Shown here: piece after piece, positions 7,902 to 15,695 of the stretch
How positions within the stretch are numbered: position 1 is the first letter of the stretch
Layout of the letters: each line of letters starts with the position of its first letter
Source of the DNA: Fimenecus sp045594885
GTDB taxonomy: Bacteria; Bacillota; Clostridia; Oscillospirales; Acutalibacteraceae
Length of the DNA: 56,788 bases
NCBI GenBank assembly: GCA_045594885.1
Contig: JAZNZJ010000058.1
Span: forward strand, 1-56,788
Direction of reading: 5' to 3'
Translations under genes and position numbers: made by a program
The notes under the pieces: model-generated
Databases searched by the model: none
What the model saw: the letters and a program-made list of their open reading frames with translations, nothing else
What the model was told of the DNA's origin: nothing

Positions 7902-9008
7902 ATGACTAAAGCAAAAGAATTTATTAAAAGTGAAATCGTATTGATTTTATCTTTTATTCTATCTGTCATTTCGGCTTTTTTCGTAACACCAAGTAAAGAT
8001 TACGTAAACTACATTGATTTTCGTACATTGGGTTTACTTTTCTGTCTTATGACAGTAATGGCGGGATTTAACAAACTTGGAGTTTTCAGATTTATTGCCA
8101 AAAAAATGTTGTCAAAGGTAAAAAGTATTAACGGACTTGCAGTTATTCTCAGTTTACTCTGTTTTTTCTCGTCTATGATAATTACAAACGATGTGGCATT
8201 GATTACATTTGTACCTTTTACCGTTACGGCATTAAAACTTTCAGGAAGAAGTGGAAAACTTATCCCCATTGTAACCATTGAAACAGTTGCAGCAAATCTG
8301 GGAAGTATGCTGACACCAATTGGTAATCCGCAAAATCTCTATCTTTTCTCGGCATTCAATATGAGTATTGGTGACTTCGTTTCAACATTACTCCCCTATG
8401 CTATATTATCACTTTTACTTGTTATTATTTCTTGTCTTTTCACGGGCAAAGGTGAAATCACCACTCAAAGTAATGACAGTAAAAATGAATTCTCAAAACT
8501 GCATATCGGTTTATATTCAGTATTATTCATATTGGCTTTACTTACGGTTTTTCGCATAATACCTTGCATTATAACGGTTTTAATCACAGTTGCAGTTATA
8601 GTAATTTTTGACAGAAAAGTTGTTTTAAAAGTTGATTACAGTTTACTTTTTACTTTTGTTTTCTTATTTGTTTTTATTGGAAATCTTGGTGAAATTAAAG
8701 TTATAAGCGAGTTTCTAAAAAGTATTGTGAACGGCAACGAAGTTCTTGTCGGTATTGCATCAAGTCAGGTTTTCTCTAATGTTCCTGCCACAATACTGCT
8801 TTCAAAGTTTACTGAAAATGCACACAATTTACTCATTGGTGTAAATCTTGGCGGACTCGGTACTCTGATTGCTTCAATGGCGAGTCTTATTTCATTCAAG
8901 TTTGTTGCAAAAGAAAAAGTCAGCACTGGAAAATACATACTGACCTTTACAATTGTGAATATTGTGTTTTTATTATTGAATCTATGTTTATGGATGATTA
9001 TTAAATAG
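7902..9008 (+). CDS. SLC13/ArsB-NhaD superfamily permease
   Basis: This is a 368-residue integral membrane protein with about ten hydrophobic segments. The signature TPIGNPQNLYLFS near residue 137, and the second-repeat counterpart VFSNVPATILLSKF near 290, are typical of the ion transporter superfamily that contains citrate, dicarboxylate and arsenite permeases. It is shorter than the usual 420-450 residues, resembling YbiR-type members. Seven bases after the Gfo/Idh/MocA gene, hence co-transcribed; ends at a perfect palindromic terminator. Substrate is probably an organic anion linked to the dehydrogenase. Ribosome binding site weak, suggesting coupling to the upstream gene. Confidence 0.85.
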   Translation: MTKAKEFIKSEIVLILSFILSVISAFFVTPSKDYVNYIDFRTLGLLFCLMTVMAGFNKLGVFRFIAKKMLSKVKSINGLAVILSLLCFFSSMIITNDVALITFVPFTVTALKLSGRSGKLIPIVTIETVAANLGSMLTPIGNPQNLYLFSAFNMSIGDFVSTLLPYAILSLLLVIISCLFTGKGEITTQSNDSKNEFSKLHIGLYSVLFILALLTVFRIIPCIITVLITVAVIVIFDRKVVLKVDYSLLFTFVFLFVFIGNLGEIKVISEFLKSIVNGNEVLVGIASSQVFSNVPATILLSKFTENAHNLLIGVNLGGLGTLIASMASLISFKFVAKEKVSTGKYILTFTIVNIVFLLLNLCLWMIIK

Positions 9009-9017
9009 CATAAGCAA

Positions 9018-9043
9018 AACGGGTACTCAATTGAGTACCCGTT
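9018..9043. terminator. Bidirectional terminator between convergent genes
   Basis: A perfect 26-base palindrome with arm AACGGGTACTCAA between the permease stop at 9008 and the convergent ATC hydrolase-like gene. The T-run is weak, but stem strength and position fit a terminator. Confidence 0.75.
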
Positions 9044-9054
9044 AATTATATGTA

Positions 9055-9546
9055 TTACTTGTGATAACGAAGTGCACAGATATCGTCGCCCTTTGCAATA
9101 CATTTGGGCAAATCAAGAACAGCACCATATTGTTCACCTATTCCGTGGTCACCACACATTGCAATATCACAGAGGATTGCAATTTCTTCATCTGTGCAAC
9201 CCGCTTTCTGCCATGCTTTTACAAGTGGACAATAACTGAAATCAATTGAAAGTTTGTCATCAGTACTTTCAAGAATTTTCATTTCAAAAACCATTTGTGC
9301 CGGTTTTGTAAATAAAGTTTTACGAAGACCTTTAAGACTATCAGTTTTGCCTTTTTTTACAAGATTATCGCCGTGGGTAAGGCCGCAACGTCTAATGGCT
9401 GCACTGCCGAAATCTTTCCAATCAAGACCACGTTTACCCGCCTCATCACAAAGAAGATACAACCATAAGGCTCGATGCTCAAGTTGCTCACGCACAGCAA
9501 CGATTATTGAATTTTTAATTTTTGCTTCATTCTTTACTATGCTCAT
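9055..9546 (-). CDS. L-2-amino-thiazoline-4-carboxylic acid hydrolase-like protein
   Basis: This 163-residue protein matches the ATC hydrolase family: the body has FSYCPLVKAWQKAGCTDEEI and CDIAMCGDHGI near residues 103-137 and a C-terminal DICALRYHK. The named family member converts 2-amino-thiazoline-4-carboxylate to S-carbamoyl-cysteine; most homologues in Clostridia are uncharacterised and often sit alone. Conserved Cys and His residues (C105, C117, C125, C131, H134) could form the active site. AAGGA precedes the ATG. Its 3' end faces the permease terminator; its 5' end lies 19 bases from the truncated araD stub, so its own promoter is not evident. Confidence 0.75.
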   Translation of the reverse strand: MSIVKNEAKIKNSIIVAVREQLEHRALWLYLLCDEAGKRGLDWKDFGSAAIRRCGLTHGDNLVKKGKTDSLKGLRKTLFTKPAQMVFEMKILESTDDKLSIDFSYCPLVKAWQKAGCTDEEIAILCDIAMCGDHGIGEQYGAVLDLPKCIAKGDDICALRYHK

Positions 9547-9565
9547 CTTAATCCTTCTTTACAAC

Positions 9566-9684
9566 TTATTTCTTTTGTCCGTAATAAGCATTTGCACCAT
9601 GTTTACGGAGATAGTGCTTATCAAGCAATTCGTGTTGCATTGGCTTTATTTCAGGATTCATTATAATATTGTGCCAAGCCATAA
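9566..9684 (-). pseudogene. Truncated 3' end of a second araD
   Basis: This 119-base stretch repeats the last 39 codons of the intact araD (10488-10606) with 11 mismatches counted by eye, about 91% identity. Seven mismatched codons are silent or nearly so, and four change residues conservatively (L to I, M to I, Q to E, Q to H). It starts at MAWHN and keeps the reading frame to the same stop codon and GANAYYGQKK end. Similarity stops exactly where the palindrome at 9685 begins, and everything 5' is missing. The pattern of mainly silent changes says it was a functional gene before truncation. It is a remnant without start, not expressed as araD. Confidence 0.9.
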
Positions 9685-9705
9685 CACAGAGAACCGTCCC
9701 CTGTG
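9685..9705. repeat. Left boundary palindrome of the single-gene cassette
   Basis: A 21-base imperfect palindrome (CACAG at one end, CTGTG at the other) with an asymmetric core AGAACCGTCCCCTGT at 9690-9704. The same 15-base core appears inverted at 10329-10343. It abuts the araD stub with no gap. The sequence resembles Firmicutes short repeats associated with REP-type (Y1) transposases; that link is from family knowledge. Confidence 0.85.
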
Positions 9706-9711
9706 CACTCT

Positions 9712-10308
9712 TCATTTGGTCCATTCAATTGTAAATACTAAAGCTTCTAAATTGTCTGTTTGAGGAGCTTTACAATGCATACGAATCTTATTGTGCGTTA
9801 AAGATTCTTTAAACATAGCAAAATTAAAATCTCCTGACGACGAACTTTTACGAATATTACAATCTTGTTTACCATCAAAATAATCGCATTGATATTCAAT
9901 AGCTAAAAGCCCTAATTTTGACTGATATTCAAGGCATATTTCTTGATTAACAATAATATTTTCTATTCCAATCATTTTAATTGGTTTTCCTACACTAGTT
10001 TTACCATTTAAGTTTGTTACTGGAAAACCACACAAAATCCTACCTTTTGAACTAGGCACACTTATTATTGGAATTATTCTATTTTCATATGTAATTTTTT
10101 CTACTTTGATGACCAAATTGTAATTGGAACTAGATGGCAACTTTACAATTTCATAATTTGTGTATGGTGGACCTAATTTGTGATTGAAAACAGAATTTGT
10201 TACCAACCATTGTTTTTCTTCAAGTGATAATCTTTCACCTTTTAATGCTCTACTAATTAGTAGTTCTCTATATTCTATTTGTTTATAAAAATCTATATTT
10301 TTATCCAT
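9712..10308 (-). CDS. Unknown protein in inverted-repeat-bounded cassette
   Basis: Not recognised. The 198-residue protein is soluble, with no signal peptide or membrane segment. It starts with a charged helical region (MDKNIDFYKQIEYRELLIS, then LSLEEKQWLVTNSVFNHKLGPPYT) followed by a beta-rich body (YNLVIKVEKITYENRIIPIISVP, GRILCGFPVTNLNG, NKIRMHCKAP, ALVFTIEWTK). No HUH motif or catalytic tyrosine of Y1 transposases and no DDE pattern are apparent, so it is probably cargo rather than the mobilising enzyme. Its ORF begins 19 bases inside the right palindrome and ends 7 bases inside the left one. It has its own strong promoter at 10386-10414. Codon use is more A/T-rich than its arabinose neighbours, which suggests transfer. 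Confidence 0.7.
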   Translation of the reverse strand: MDKNIDFYKQIEYRELLISRALKGERLSLEEKQWLVTNSVFNHKLGPPYTNYEIVKLPSSSNYNLVIKVEKITYENRIIPIISVPSSKGRILCGFPVTNLNGKTSVGKPIKMIGIENIIVNQEICLEYQSKLGLLAIEYQCDYFDGKQDCNIRKSSSSGDFNFAMFKESLTHNKIRMHCKAPQTDNLEALVFTIEWTK

Positions 10309-10326
10309 AATGTTCTATTCTGCAAA

Positions 10327-10349
10327 ATACAGGGGACGGTTCTATGTAT
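10327..10349. repeat. Right boundary palindrome of the single-gene cassette
   Basis: An imperfect palindrome (ATACA and TGTAT ends) containing ACAGGGGACGGTTCT at 10329-10343, the exact inverse of the left core. A further CGTCCC at 10351-10356 can pair with GGGACG inside the repeat, giving an alternative hairpin at this end. Confidence 0.85.
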
Positions 10350-10385
10350 TCGTCCCATGTTTTTAATTCTACTGACCTTAATTCA

Positions 10386-10414
10386 AATATATCATTTAAA
10401 TTTCAGTTTGTCAA
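10386..10414 (-). promoter_or_regulatory. Promoter of cassette gene
   Basis: Leftward TTGACA, 17 bases, TATATT, a near-consensus promoter lying just outside the right palindrome and just after the araD terminator. The predicted transcript runs through the palindrome into the 198-residue ORF. Confidence 0.75.
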
Positions 10415-10415
10415 T

Positions 10416-10443
10416 AAAAAAACAGGACGCCGAGTCGGCGTCC
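10416..10443 (-). terminator. Terminator of the araBAD operon
   Basis: Leftward GC-rich hairpin (GGACGCCGA paired with TCGGCGTCC) followed by CTGTTTTTTT. It lies 44 bases after the araD stop and just before the -35 of the cassette promoter. Confidence 0.9.
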
Positions 10444-10487
10444 TTTACAGTTTTATCACTTATTGCATACAGAAAAGCCTGTAATAA

Positions 10488-11183
10488 TTATTTCTTTTGT
10501 CCGTAATAGGCATTCGCACCATGTTTGCGGAGATAGTGCTTGTCAAGGAGTTCTTGTTGCATTGGCTTTATTTGAGGATTCATCATAAGATTATGCCAAG
10601 CCATAAATGCAAGTTCTTCAAGAACTACTGCATTGTGAACCGCATTGAATGGGTCAGTTCCCCAAGAGAATGGTCCGTGACTATGAACAAGCACTGACGG
10701 AACCTCGTCAGGATTGATTTTTTCAAATGTTTCTGTAATTACAAAGCCTGTTTCAAGTTCATATTTGCCACCTATTTCACGGGGTGTCATTTTACGGGTA
10801 CAGGGAATTTCGCCATAGAAATAGTCTGCATGAGTAGTACCAAGGGCAGGAATTCCCCTACCCGCTTGTGCAAACGTTGTTGCCCAACGGGAGTGAGTAT
10901 GAACAATACCGCCAATATTGGGAAATGCGTTGTAAAGGGCTACGTGAGTATCAGTATCTGACGAGGGATTTAATTCACCCTCAACCTTTTTACCTGTTTC
11001 AAGGTCAACTACAACCATATCCTCGGGCTTCATATCGTCATATTCAACACCTGACGGTTTAATAACCATTAAGCCTTTTTCACGGTCAACTCCCGATACA
11101 TTTCCCCAAGTAAATGTTACAAGATTGTGTTTTGGTAAAAGCAGATTTGCCTTGCAAACCTGTTCTTTTAACTTTTCAAGCAT
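10488..11183 (-). CDS. araD: L-ribulose-5-phosphate 4-epimerase AraD
   Basis: This class II aldolase-family zinc enzyme converts L-ribulose-5-phosphate to D-xylulose-5-phosphate, the last step of L-arabinose entry into the pentose phosphate pathway. At 231 residues it is full length. The family motifs are present: TWGNVSGVDRE (25-35), the phosphate-binding PSGVEY and SSDTDTH, metal ligands HTHS near residues 95-98, and VHSHGPF (near 167) with the catalytic region EELAFMAWH. AAGGAG precedes the ATG. It is the third gene of araB-araA-araD with 12 bases to araA. A diverged stub of a second araD 3' end lies downstream at 9566-9684. Confidence 0.97.
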   Translation of the reverse strand: MLEKLKEQVCKANLLLPKHNLVTFTWGNVSGVDREKGLMVIKPSGVEYDDMKPEDMVVVDLETGKKVEGELNPSSDTDTHVALYNAFPNIGGIVHTHSRWATTFAQAGRGIPALGTTHADYFYGEIPCTRKMTPREIGGKYELETGFVITETFEKINPDEVPSVLVHSHGPFSWGTDPFNAVHNAVVLEELAFMAWHNLMMNPQIKPMQQELLDKHYLRKHGANAYYGQKK

Positions 11184-11195
11184 AATGTCTGCTCC

Positions 11196-12674
11196 TTATT
11201 TTAATTTCCAAGCAAGGTCTGCAAGGAATAAGTCTTTTTCAAGACCTGCAACTGTTGTATCTTTATTGATGTGAACAAATTCAATATCCATCATATTTGC
11301 CCAATCTTTCATCTGCTCTGCAGTAACATCATAGCTAAGTACGGTATGATGAGCACCGCCCGCAGTAATCCAACACTCAATACCTGTTTCGAGCGATGGC
11401 ATTGCTCTCCACATTACACGTGCAACGGGGAGATTTGGCATTTCCATAATAGGTTTAACGCATTCAATATCTTGACAGATAAGACGAAGACGACCACCCA
11501 TATCAACTAAGCTTACAACAATAGCATTCCCTGCTTTGCCCTCAAATACAAGACGAGCGGGGTCTTTTTCGTTCATACCGATTCCGAGGTGATGCGTTTC
11601 AATTCGTGGCTTGTCCGCTGCCATTGAAGGACATACCTCGAGCATATGTGCACCAAGGCTATATTCTTCACCCTCAACAAGATGATAAGTGTAGTCTTCC
11701 ATAAAGCCTGTACCACCATTTTTGCCCTCTGCCATTGCTTTCATAATAGCAGTCATAGCAGCAACCTTCCAGTCACCCTCACCGCCGTAGCCATAGCCCT
11801 GAGCCATAAGATGCTGACTTGCAAGACCGGGAAGCTGTTCCATTCCGTAAAGGTCTTGGAATGTATTTGAGAATGCCATACAACCCTCTGCATCAAGCAT
11901 TTTCTTCATTGCAATTTCTTCACGAGCCTGATAGCGAATTGCTTCGACATTCTCTGTTGCGAAATCATATTCTGCTTTATATACGTCCATTAAAGCATCA
12001 ATTTCTTCATCTGTTACTTCATTCATAACTTTTACAAGGTCGCCAACTGCCCAAGTATTAACCTGCCAACCGAGTTTTGCTTGAACTTCAACCTTGTCGC
12101 CCTCTGTAACTGCAACTTCACGCATATTGTCGCCAAAACGCATAACTTTAAGTTCTTTACTTACTGCAACACCAACTGCAGAACGCATCCAATCGCCAAG
12201 ACGAGTGCGAACTGACTCTTTTGTCCAATGGCCTGCAATAACCTTGCGTGGCATACGAAGTCTTGCTGCAATAAAGCCATGTTCACGGTCACCGTGAGCC
12301 GCCTGATTAAGATTCATAAAGTCCATATCAATTTCATCGTTTGGAATTTCAACATTATACTGTGTTGCAAGATGGCAATATGGTTTCTGTAAATCCACAA
12401 GGCCGTTAATCCACATTTTTGATGGGCTGAATGTATGACACCAAGTGATGATGCCCGCACATTTTTTGTCGTAATTTGCTTCTCTTACAACGTCTGTGAT
12501 TTCTTTATTTGTTTTTGCAGTTACTTTGTAAACAACCTTGCAAGGAAGTGTGCCGGATGCATTGAGTTCATCAACCATTTCCTGTGCACGAGCTGCAACT
12601 GTTTCTAAAACCTCAGGGCCATAAAGAAACTGACTACCAACTACAAACCAAAATTCATAATTCTTTAAACTCAT
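11196..12674 (-). CDS. araA: L-arabinose isomerase AraA
   Basis: AraA interconverts L-arabinose and L-ribulose in the cytosol using Mn2+. The 492-residue length and sequence are typical throughout: N-terminal FWFVVGSQFLYGPEVLETV, the central Rossmann-like domain, the metal-ligand region with EDYTYH around residue 330, and a C-terminal ITAGGAHHTVLSYD with the conserved histidines. GGAG lies 8 bases before the ATG. It is the middle gene of the arabinose operon, 14 bases after araB and 12 before araD. Confidence 0.98.
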   Translation of the reverse strand: MSLKNYEFWFVVGSQFLYGPEVLETVAARAQEMVDELNASGTLPCKVVYKVTAKTNKEITDVVREANYDKKCAGIITWCHTFSPSKMWINGLVDLQKPYCHLATQYNVEIPNDEIDMDFMNLNQAAHGDREHGFIAARLRMPRKVIAGHWTKESVRTRLGDWMRSAVGVAVSKELKVMRFGDNMREVAVTEGDKVEVQAKLGWQVNTWAVGDLVKVMNEVTDEEIDALMDVYKAEYDFATENVEAIRYQAREEIAMKKMLDAEGCMAFSNTFQDLYGMEQLPGLASQHLMAQGYGYGGEGDWKVAAMTAIMKAMAEGKNGGTGFMEDYTYHLVEGEEYSLGAHMLEVCPSMAADKPRIETHHLGIGMNEKDPARLVFEGKAGNAIVVSLVDMGGRLRLICQDIECVKPIMEMPNLPVARVMWRAMPSLETGIECWITAGGAHHTVLSYDVTAEQMKDWANMMDIEFVHINKDTTVAGLEKDLFLADLAWKLK

Positions 12675-12688
12675 AACAAATTCTCCTT

Positions 12689-14287
12689 TTATTTAAGAAC
12701 ATCAATTGCCGCTTTTTCAACTGCAACTGCTGACTCGTATCTCTTAATATATTCATTGAAGCCGTCAACATCTGCTTTGTCGGGTTCAATTACACTTGCT
12801 TTATACTCTGCAAATACTTTGTTTTCAAGATAATCTTCAAGTGATTCATTTTCTTTATTTACCATATATGCGGCAAGAAGTGCAATACCCCAAGCACCGC
12901 CCTCACCTGCAGTTTCCATAACAGCAACGGGAGTGTTGAGTGCACCTGCCATAAGTTTTTGACCAACAACGGGGGTTTTGAAAAGACCACCATGGCCAAG
13001 CAACTTTTCAATCTGAACATTTTCTTTATCAAAAAGAATATTCATACCAAGGCGGAGTGTTGCCATTGTGCCGTAGAGTTGTGCACGCATAAAGTTTGCA
13101 AGGCTGAATTTACTGTCGGGCATTCTTACAAGTAATGGTCTGCCCTCTGCAGTATCTGTTACGGGCTCACCTGAATAATAGTTAAAACTGATTATACCGT
13201 TGCAATCTGCATCGCCTTTAAGGGCTTGGGCATAAAGCATATCATATAATGCGGGCTTATTAACTTCTACTCCGCTGTTTGCAAGAACCTCTGCAAAGAG
13301 TTTTACATAAGCATCAAGGTCCGATGTGCAGGTGTTACAATGCACCATAGCAACAGGTTTACCAGTTGGGGTTGTAACCATATCGATTTCAGTATAAACG
13401 TCTGAAAGTGCTTTATCAAGTACAATCATACCAAAAATTGATGTACCCGCTGAAATATTACCCGTTTTTGCTGCAACACTGTTTGTTGCAACCATTCCCG
13501 TACCTGCGTCACCTTCGGGTGGGCAAAGTGAAATTCCCACTTCTAACTCACCTGTTGGGTCAAGGAGTAATGCACCCTCTTTTGTAAGAGCACCTGCAGT
13601 ATCACCCGCAAGTAAAATCTTTGGAAGAATATCGAGAAGTTTAAATGAATAGCCCTTTTCATTGACTAAAGCATCAAACTGCTCAACCATTTTTTCGTCA
13701 TAGCAATTCTTTGTGCTATCAATTGGGAACATACCTGCCGCTTCACCGATACCGATTACCTTTTCACCCGTGAGCATCCAATGAACATAGCCCTCAAGTG
13801 TTGTTAAGAAATCAATGTTTGGAAGGTGGTCTTCACCGTTTAAAACTGCTTGATAAAGATGTGCAATACTCCAACGCTGTGGAATATTGAAATTAAAAAG
13901 TTCTGTAAGTTCTGCTGATGCTTTTTCAGTAATTGTGTTTCTCCAAGTTCTGAATTCTGCAAGTTGTTTTCCGTCTTTATCAAATGGAAGATAGCCGTGC
14001 ATCATAGCAGAAAAGCCCATTGATTTTACTTTTGTGAGTTTTACACCATACTTTTCTTCTACATCGGCTTTAAGATTTTTATAAGCATCTTGAAGTCCTG
14101 CCCACACATCGTCTAAATGATAAGTCCACACACCATTTTCAAAACGATTTTCCCAACCGTGAGAGCCACTTGCAATAGGATTATGCTTTTCGTCAATCAA
14201 AACGGCTTTGATTCGTGTTGAGCCCATTTCTATACCCAATACGGCATTACCGTTAGTGATTGTGTTTTTTACTGCCTCAATATTCAA
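12689..14287 (-). CDS. araB: Ribulokinase of the FGGY family
   Basis: This kinase phosphorylates L-ribulose in the arabinose pathway. The 532-residue FGGY-type protein begins with NGNAVLGIEMGSTRIKAVLID, the ATPase-fold phosphate 1 loop. MHGYLPFD follows near residue 110, and the phosphate 2 region GNISAGTSIFG near residue 275. The C-terminal adenosine motif is MAGALNTPVAVMETAGEGGAWGIALLA. The start is taken as TTG at 14287, 9 bases after AAGGAG; an upstream in-frame TTG directly abuts that site. It is unlike E. coli AraB in detail and belongs to the clostridial/Bacteroides-type kinase group, so the L-ribulose role rests on the araA and araD neighbours. Confidence 0.93.
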   Translation of the reverse strand: MNIEAVKNTITNGNAVLGIEMGSTRIKAVLIDEKHNPIASGSHGWENRFENGVWTYHLDDVWAGLQDAYKNLKADVEEKYGVKLTKVKSMGFSAMMHGYLPFDKDGKQLAEFRTWRNTITEKASAELTELFNFNIPQRWSIAHLYQAVLNGEDHLPNIDFLTTLEGYVHWMLTGEKVIGIGEAAGMFPIDSTKNCYDEKMVEQFDALVNEKGYSFKLLDILPKILLAGDTAGALTKEGALLLDPTGELEVGISLCPPEGDAGTGMVATNSVAAKTGNISAGTSIFGMIVLDKALSDVYTEIDMVTTPTGKPVAMVHCNTCTSDLDAYVKLFAEVLANSGVEVNKPALYDMLYAQALKGDADCNGIISFNYYSGEPVTDTAEGRPLLVRMPDSKFSLANFMRAQLYGTMATLRLGMNILFDKENVQIEKLLGHGGLFKTPVVGQKLMAGALNTPVAVMETAGEGGAWGIALLAAYMVNKENESLEDYLENKVFAEYKASVIEPDKADVDGFNEYIKRYESAVAVEKAAIDVLK

Positions 14288-14323
14288 ATTTCCCAACTCC
14301 TTATATGCGTATATATCATATAA

Positions 14324-14352
14324 ATTATATCATTAATATAATCAATAATCAA
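14324..14352 (-). promoter_or_regulatory. Promoter of araBAD
   Basis: Leftward TTGATT, 17 bases, TATAAT, 37 bases before the araB start and only 7 bases after the stop of the upstream GH5 gene. The AT-rich dyads around 14300-14335 may hold an operator, but no AraR-type site could be assigned. Confidence 0.7.
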
Positions 14353-14359
14353 TAAAAAA

Positions 14360-15607
14360 CTATCTAAGAATTGCCATTTCTTCCTTATTGAAATCAAAGG
14401 TATCTGTTTTTGTATTTTCTTTAATGAATGTGATTATTTCTTCATAAGTTGCAGTTTTTATATCTATTCGCTCAACATCTTTATTAAATATTCCCCAAGT
14501 TTTGCCCGCATTAAAGGTTTTGTAAGTCCATTTAACTCTGCTGATGTCGTTTTTATCATATTGCTTTTGTGCGTACTCTTCACATTCGTGATTATTATAT
14601 TCGCCCACAATCACGGCTACTCCCCAATCTTTTCGAGCAGTTTTAAGCTCTTTCACACGATAACGTATCATACCTTTATCTGTGTCATAAAGATGCAATT
14701 GATAGAGCATATTTGTGTAATTCTTTTCAAGTGGATTTGGCAATACGGTTGTTGACCACACACCCTCAAAAGAAATTATGTGATTTTCGTCAACACTTCG
14801 TACAGTATTGTAAAGAATATCATAAGCCTTGTTTGTCTGTACGACTGCTTCTTCGCTTTCTGGCGCCCAAGAATAATCACCCTCATAACCGCCGTTATTC
14901 TGTGGTTCATTCAAAAGGTCATAAGCCGCAATTGTTTTGCAATCTTTGTATTTTTGTGCAATTGCACCCCAAAGCATCATAGCACTTTCCATTTTGCCCT
15001 CGCCTTCATAAAGCTCATTTCTGCCCGCTTTACCCGTACAATGATTTTTACTTTGACCGCCGGGTGCACCATGCATATCGAGAATAACATATATCCCGTA
15101 TTTTTCACAGGTTGATACAAGCCAATCAAGACGCATAAAGCCGGGGTTATTTTTATAATCTTCGGTAAGCCATTCGCCATCTTCAGTCATAAAATTACGA
15201 TACCAGAACGGCACTCTTACACAGTTAAAGCCTAATTTTTCTATCTGGGCAATATCTTCTTCTGTTACAAAATTGTCTTCAAAGATTTTCACGATTTCAT
15301 TGGTTTTTTCTTCACCGAAACGGTCAAGTAAAACCTCAAGAGTGTCGTAATACCCCCAATCTTCTGTGTATTCGGGCACAAAGCCCATCCAAGTTTCCCA
15401 CAAAAGCCAGTTACCTAAATTCACACCTTTAAGTACAATTTCTTCACCGTTTTCATTGACAATACAACCGTCTTTCACGGTTAATAAGCTCATTTCTTTT
15501 GTATTTGAATTATTGTATTCTTCAAGATTTTTTACTTGTGGTTTTGTACAACCAAACATAGTAAAAATCAAAGTAAGAACAATTAAAACCGCAATAAGTT
15601 TTTTCAT
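14360..15607 (-). CDS. GH5-family secreted glycoside hydrolase, probable lipoprotein
   Basis: This 415-residue protein has a signal segment (MKKLIAVLIVLTLIFTMFGC) ending in Cys20, a plausible though imperfect lipoprotein cysteine. The catalytic domain is a GH5-type (beta/alpha)8 barrel: KGVNLGNWLLWETW, NCVRVPFWYR (129-137), ILDMHGAPGGQ, acid/base Glu234 in LLNEPQNN, and nucleophile Glu336 in VIVGEYNN. The opening resembles cellulases and exo-beta-1,3-glucanases; substrate cannot be fixed. GGGGGA precedes the ATG at 15607; a longer 5' extension has no such site. It lies upstream of the arabinose operon, reads the same way, and may feed plant glycans into it. Confidence 0.88.
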   Translation of the reverse strand: MKKLIAVLIVLTLIFTMFGCTKPQVKNLEEYNNSNTKEMSLLTVKDGCIVNENGEEIVLKGVNLGNWLLWETWMGFVPEYTEDWGYYDTLEVLLDRFGEEKTNEIVKIFEDNFVTEEDIAQIEKLGFNCVRVPFWYRNFMTEDGEWLTEDYKNNPGFMRLDWLVSTCEKYGIYVILDMHGAPGGQSKNHCTGKAGRNELYEGEGKMESAMMLWGAIAQKYKDCKTIAAYDLLNEPQNNGGYEGDYSWAPESEEAVVQTNKAYDILYNTVRSVDENHIISFEGVWSTTVLPNPLEKNYTNMLYQLHLYDTDKGMIRYRVKELKTARKDWGVAVIVGEYNNHECEEYAQKQYDKNDISRVKWTYKTFNAGKTWGIFNKDVERIDIKTATYEEIITFIKENTKTDTFDFNKEEMAILR

Positions 15608-15662
15608 ATAATCTCCCCCTTTTTTCTTTATTATATTGGATATTATTTCTTTTTTCAAGGTA

Positions 15663-15690
15663 AAAAGAAAAACCGCCTTAAAAGGCGGTT
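15663..15690 (-). terminator. Terminator after prmA-spx-like pair
   Basis: Leftward hairpin AACCGCC/GGCGGTT with a TTTTCTTT tail, just after the stop of the ArsC/Spx-like gene. Confidence 0.85.
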
Positions 15691-15695
15691 AAAAA

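Noticed and set aside
9254..9763. Rightward open frame crossing the araD stub and left palindrome
   Set aside because: It runs antisense to the ATC hydrolase gene and the stub; codon pattern and content are not protein-like.
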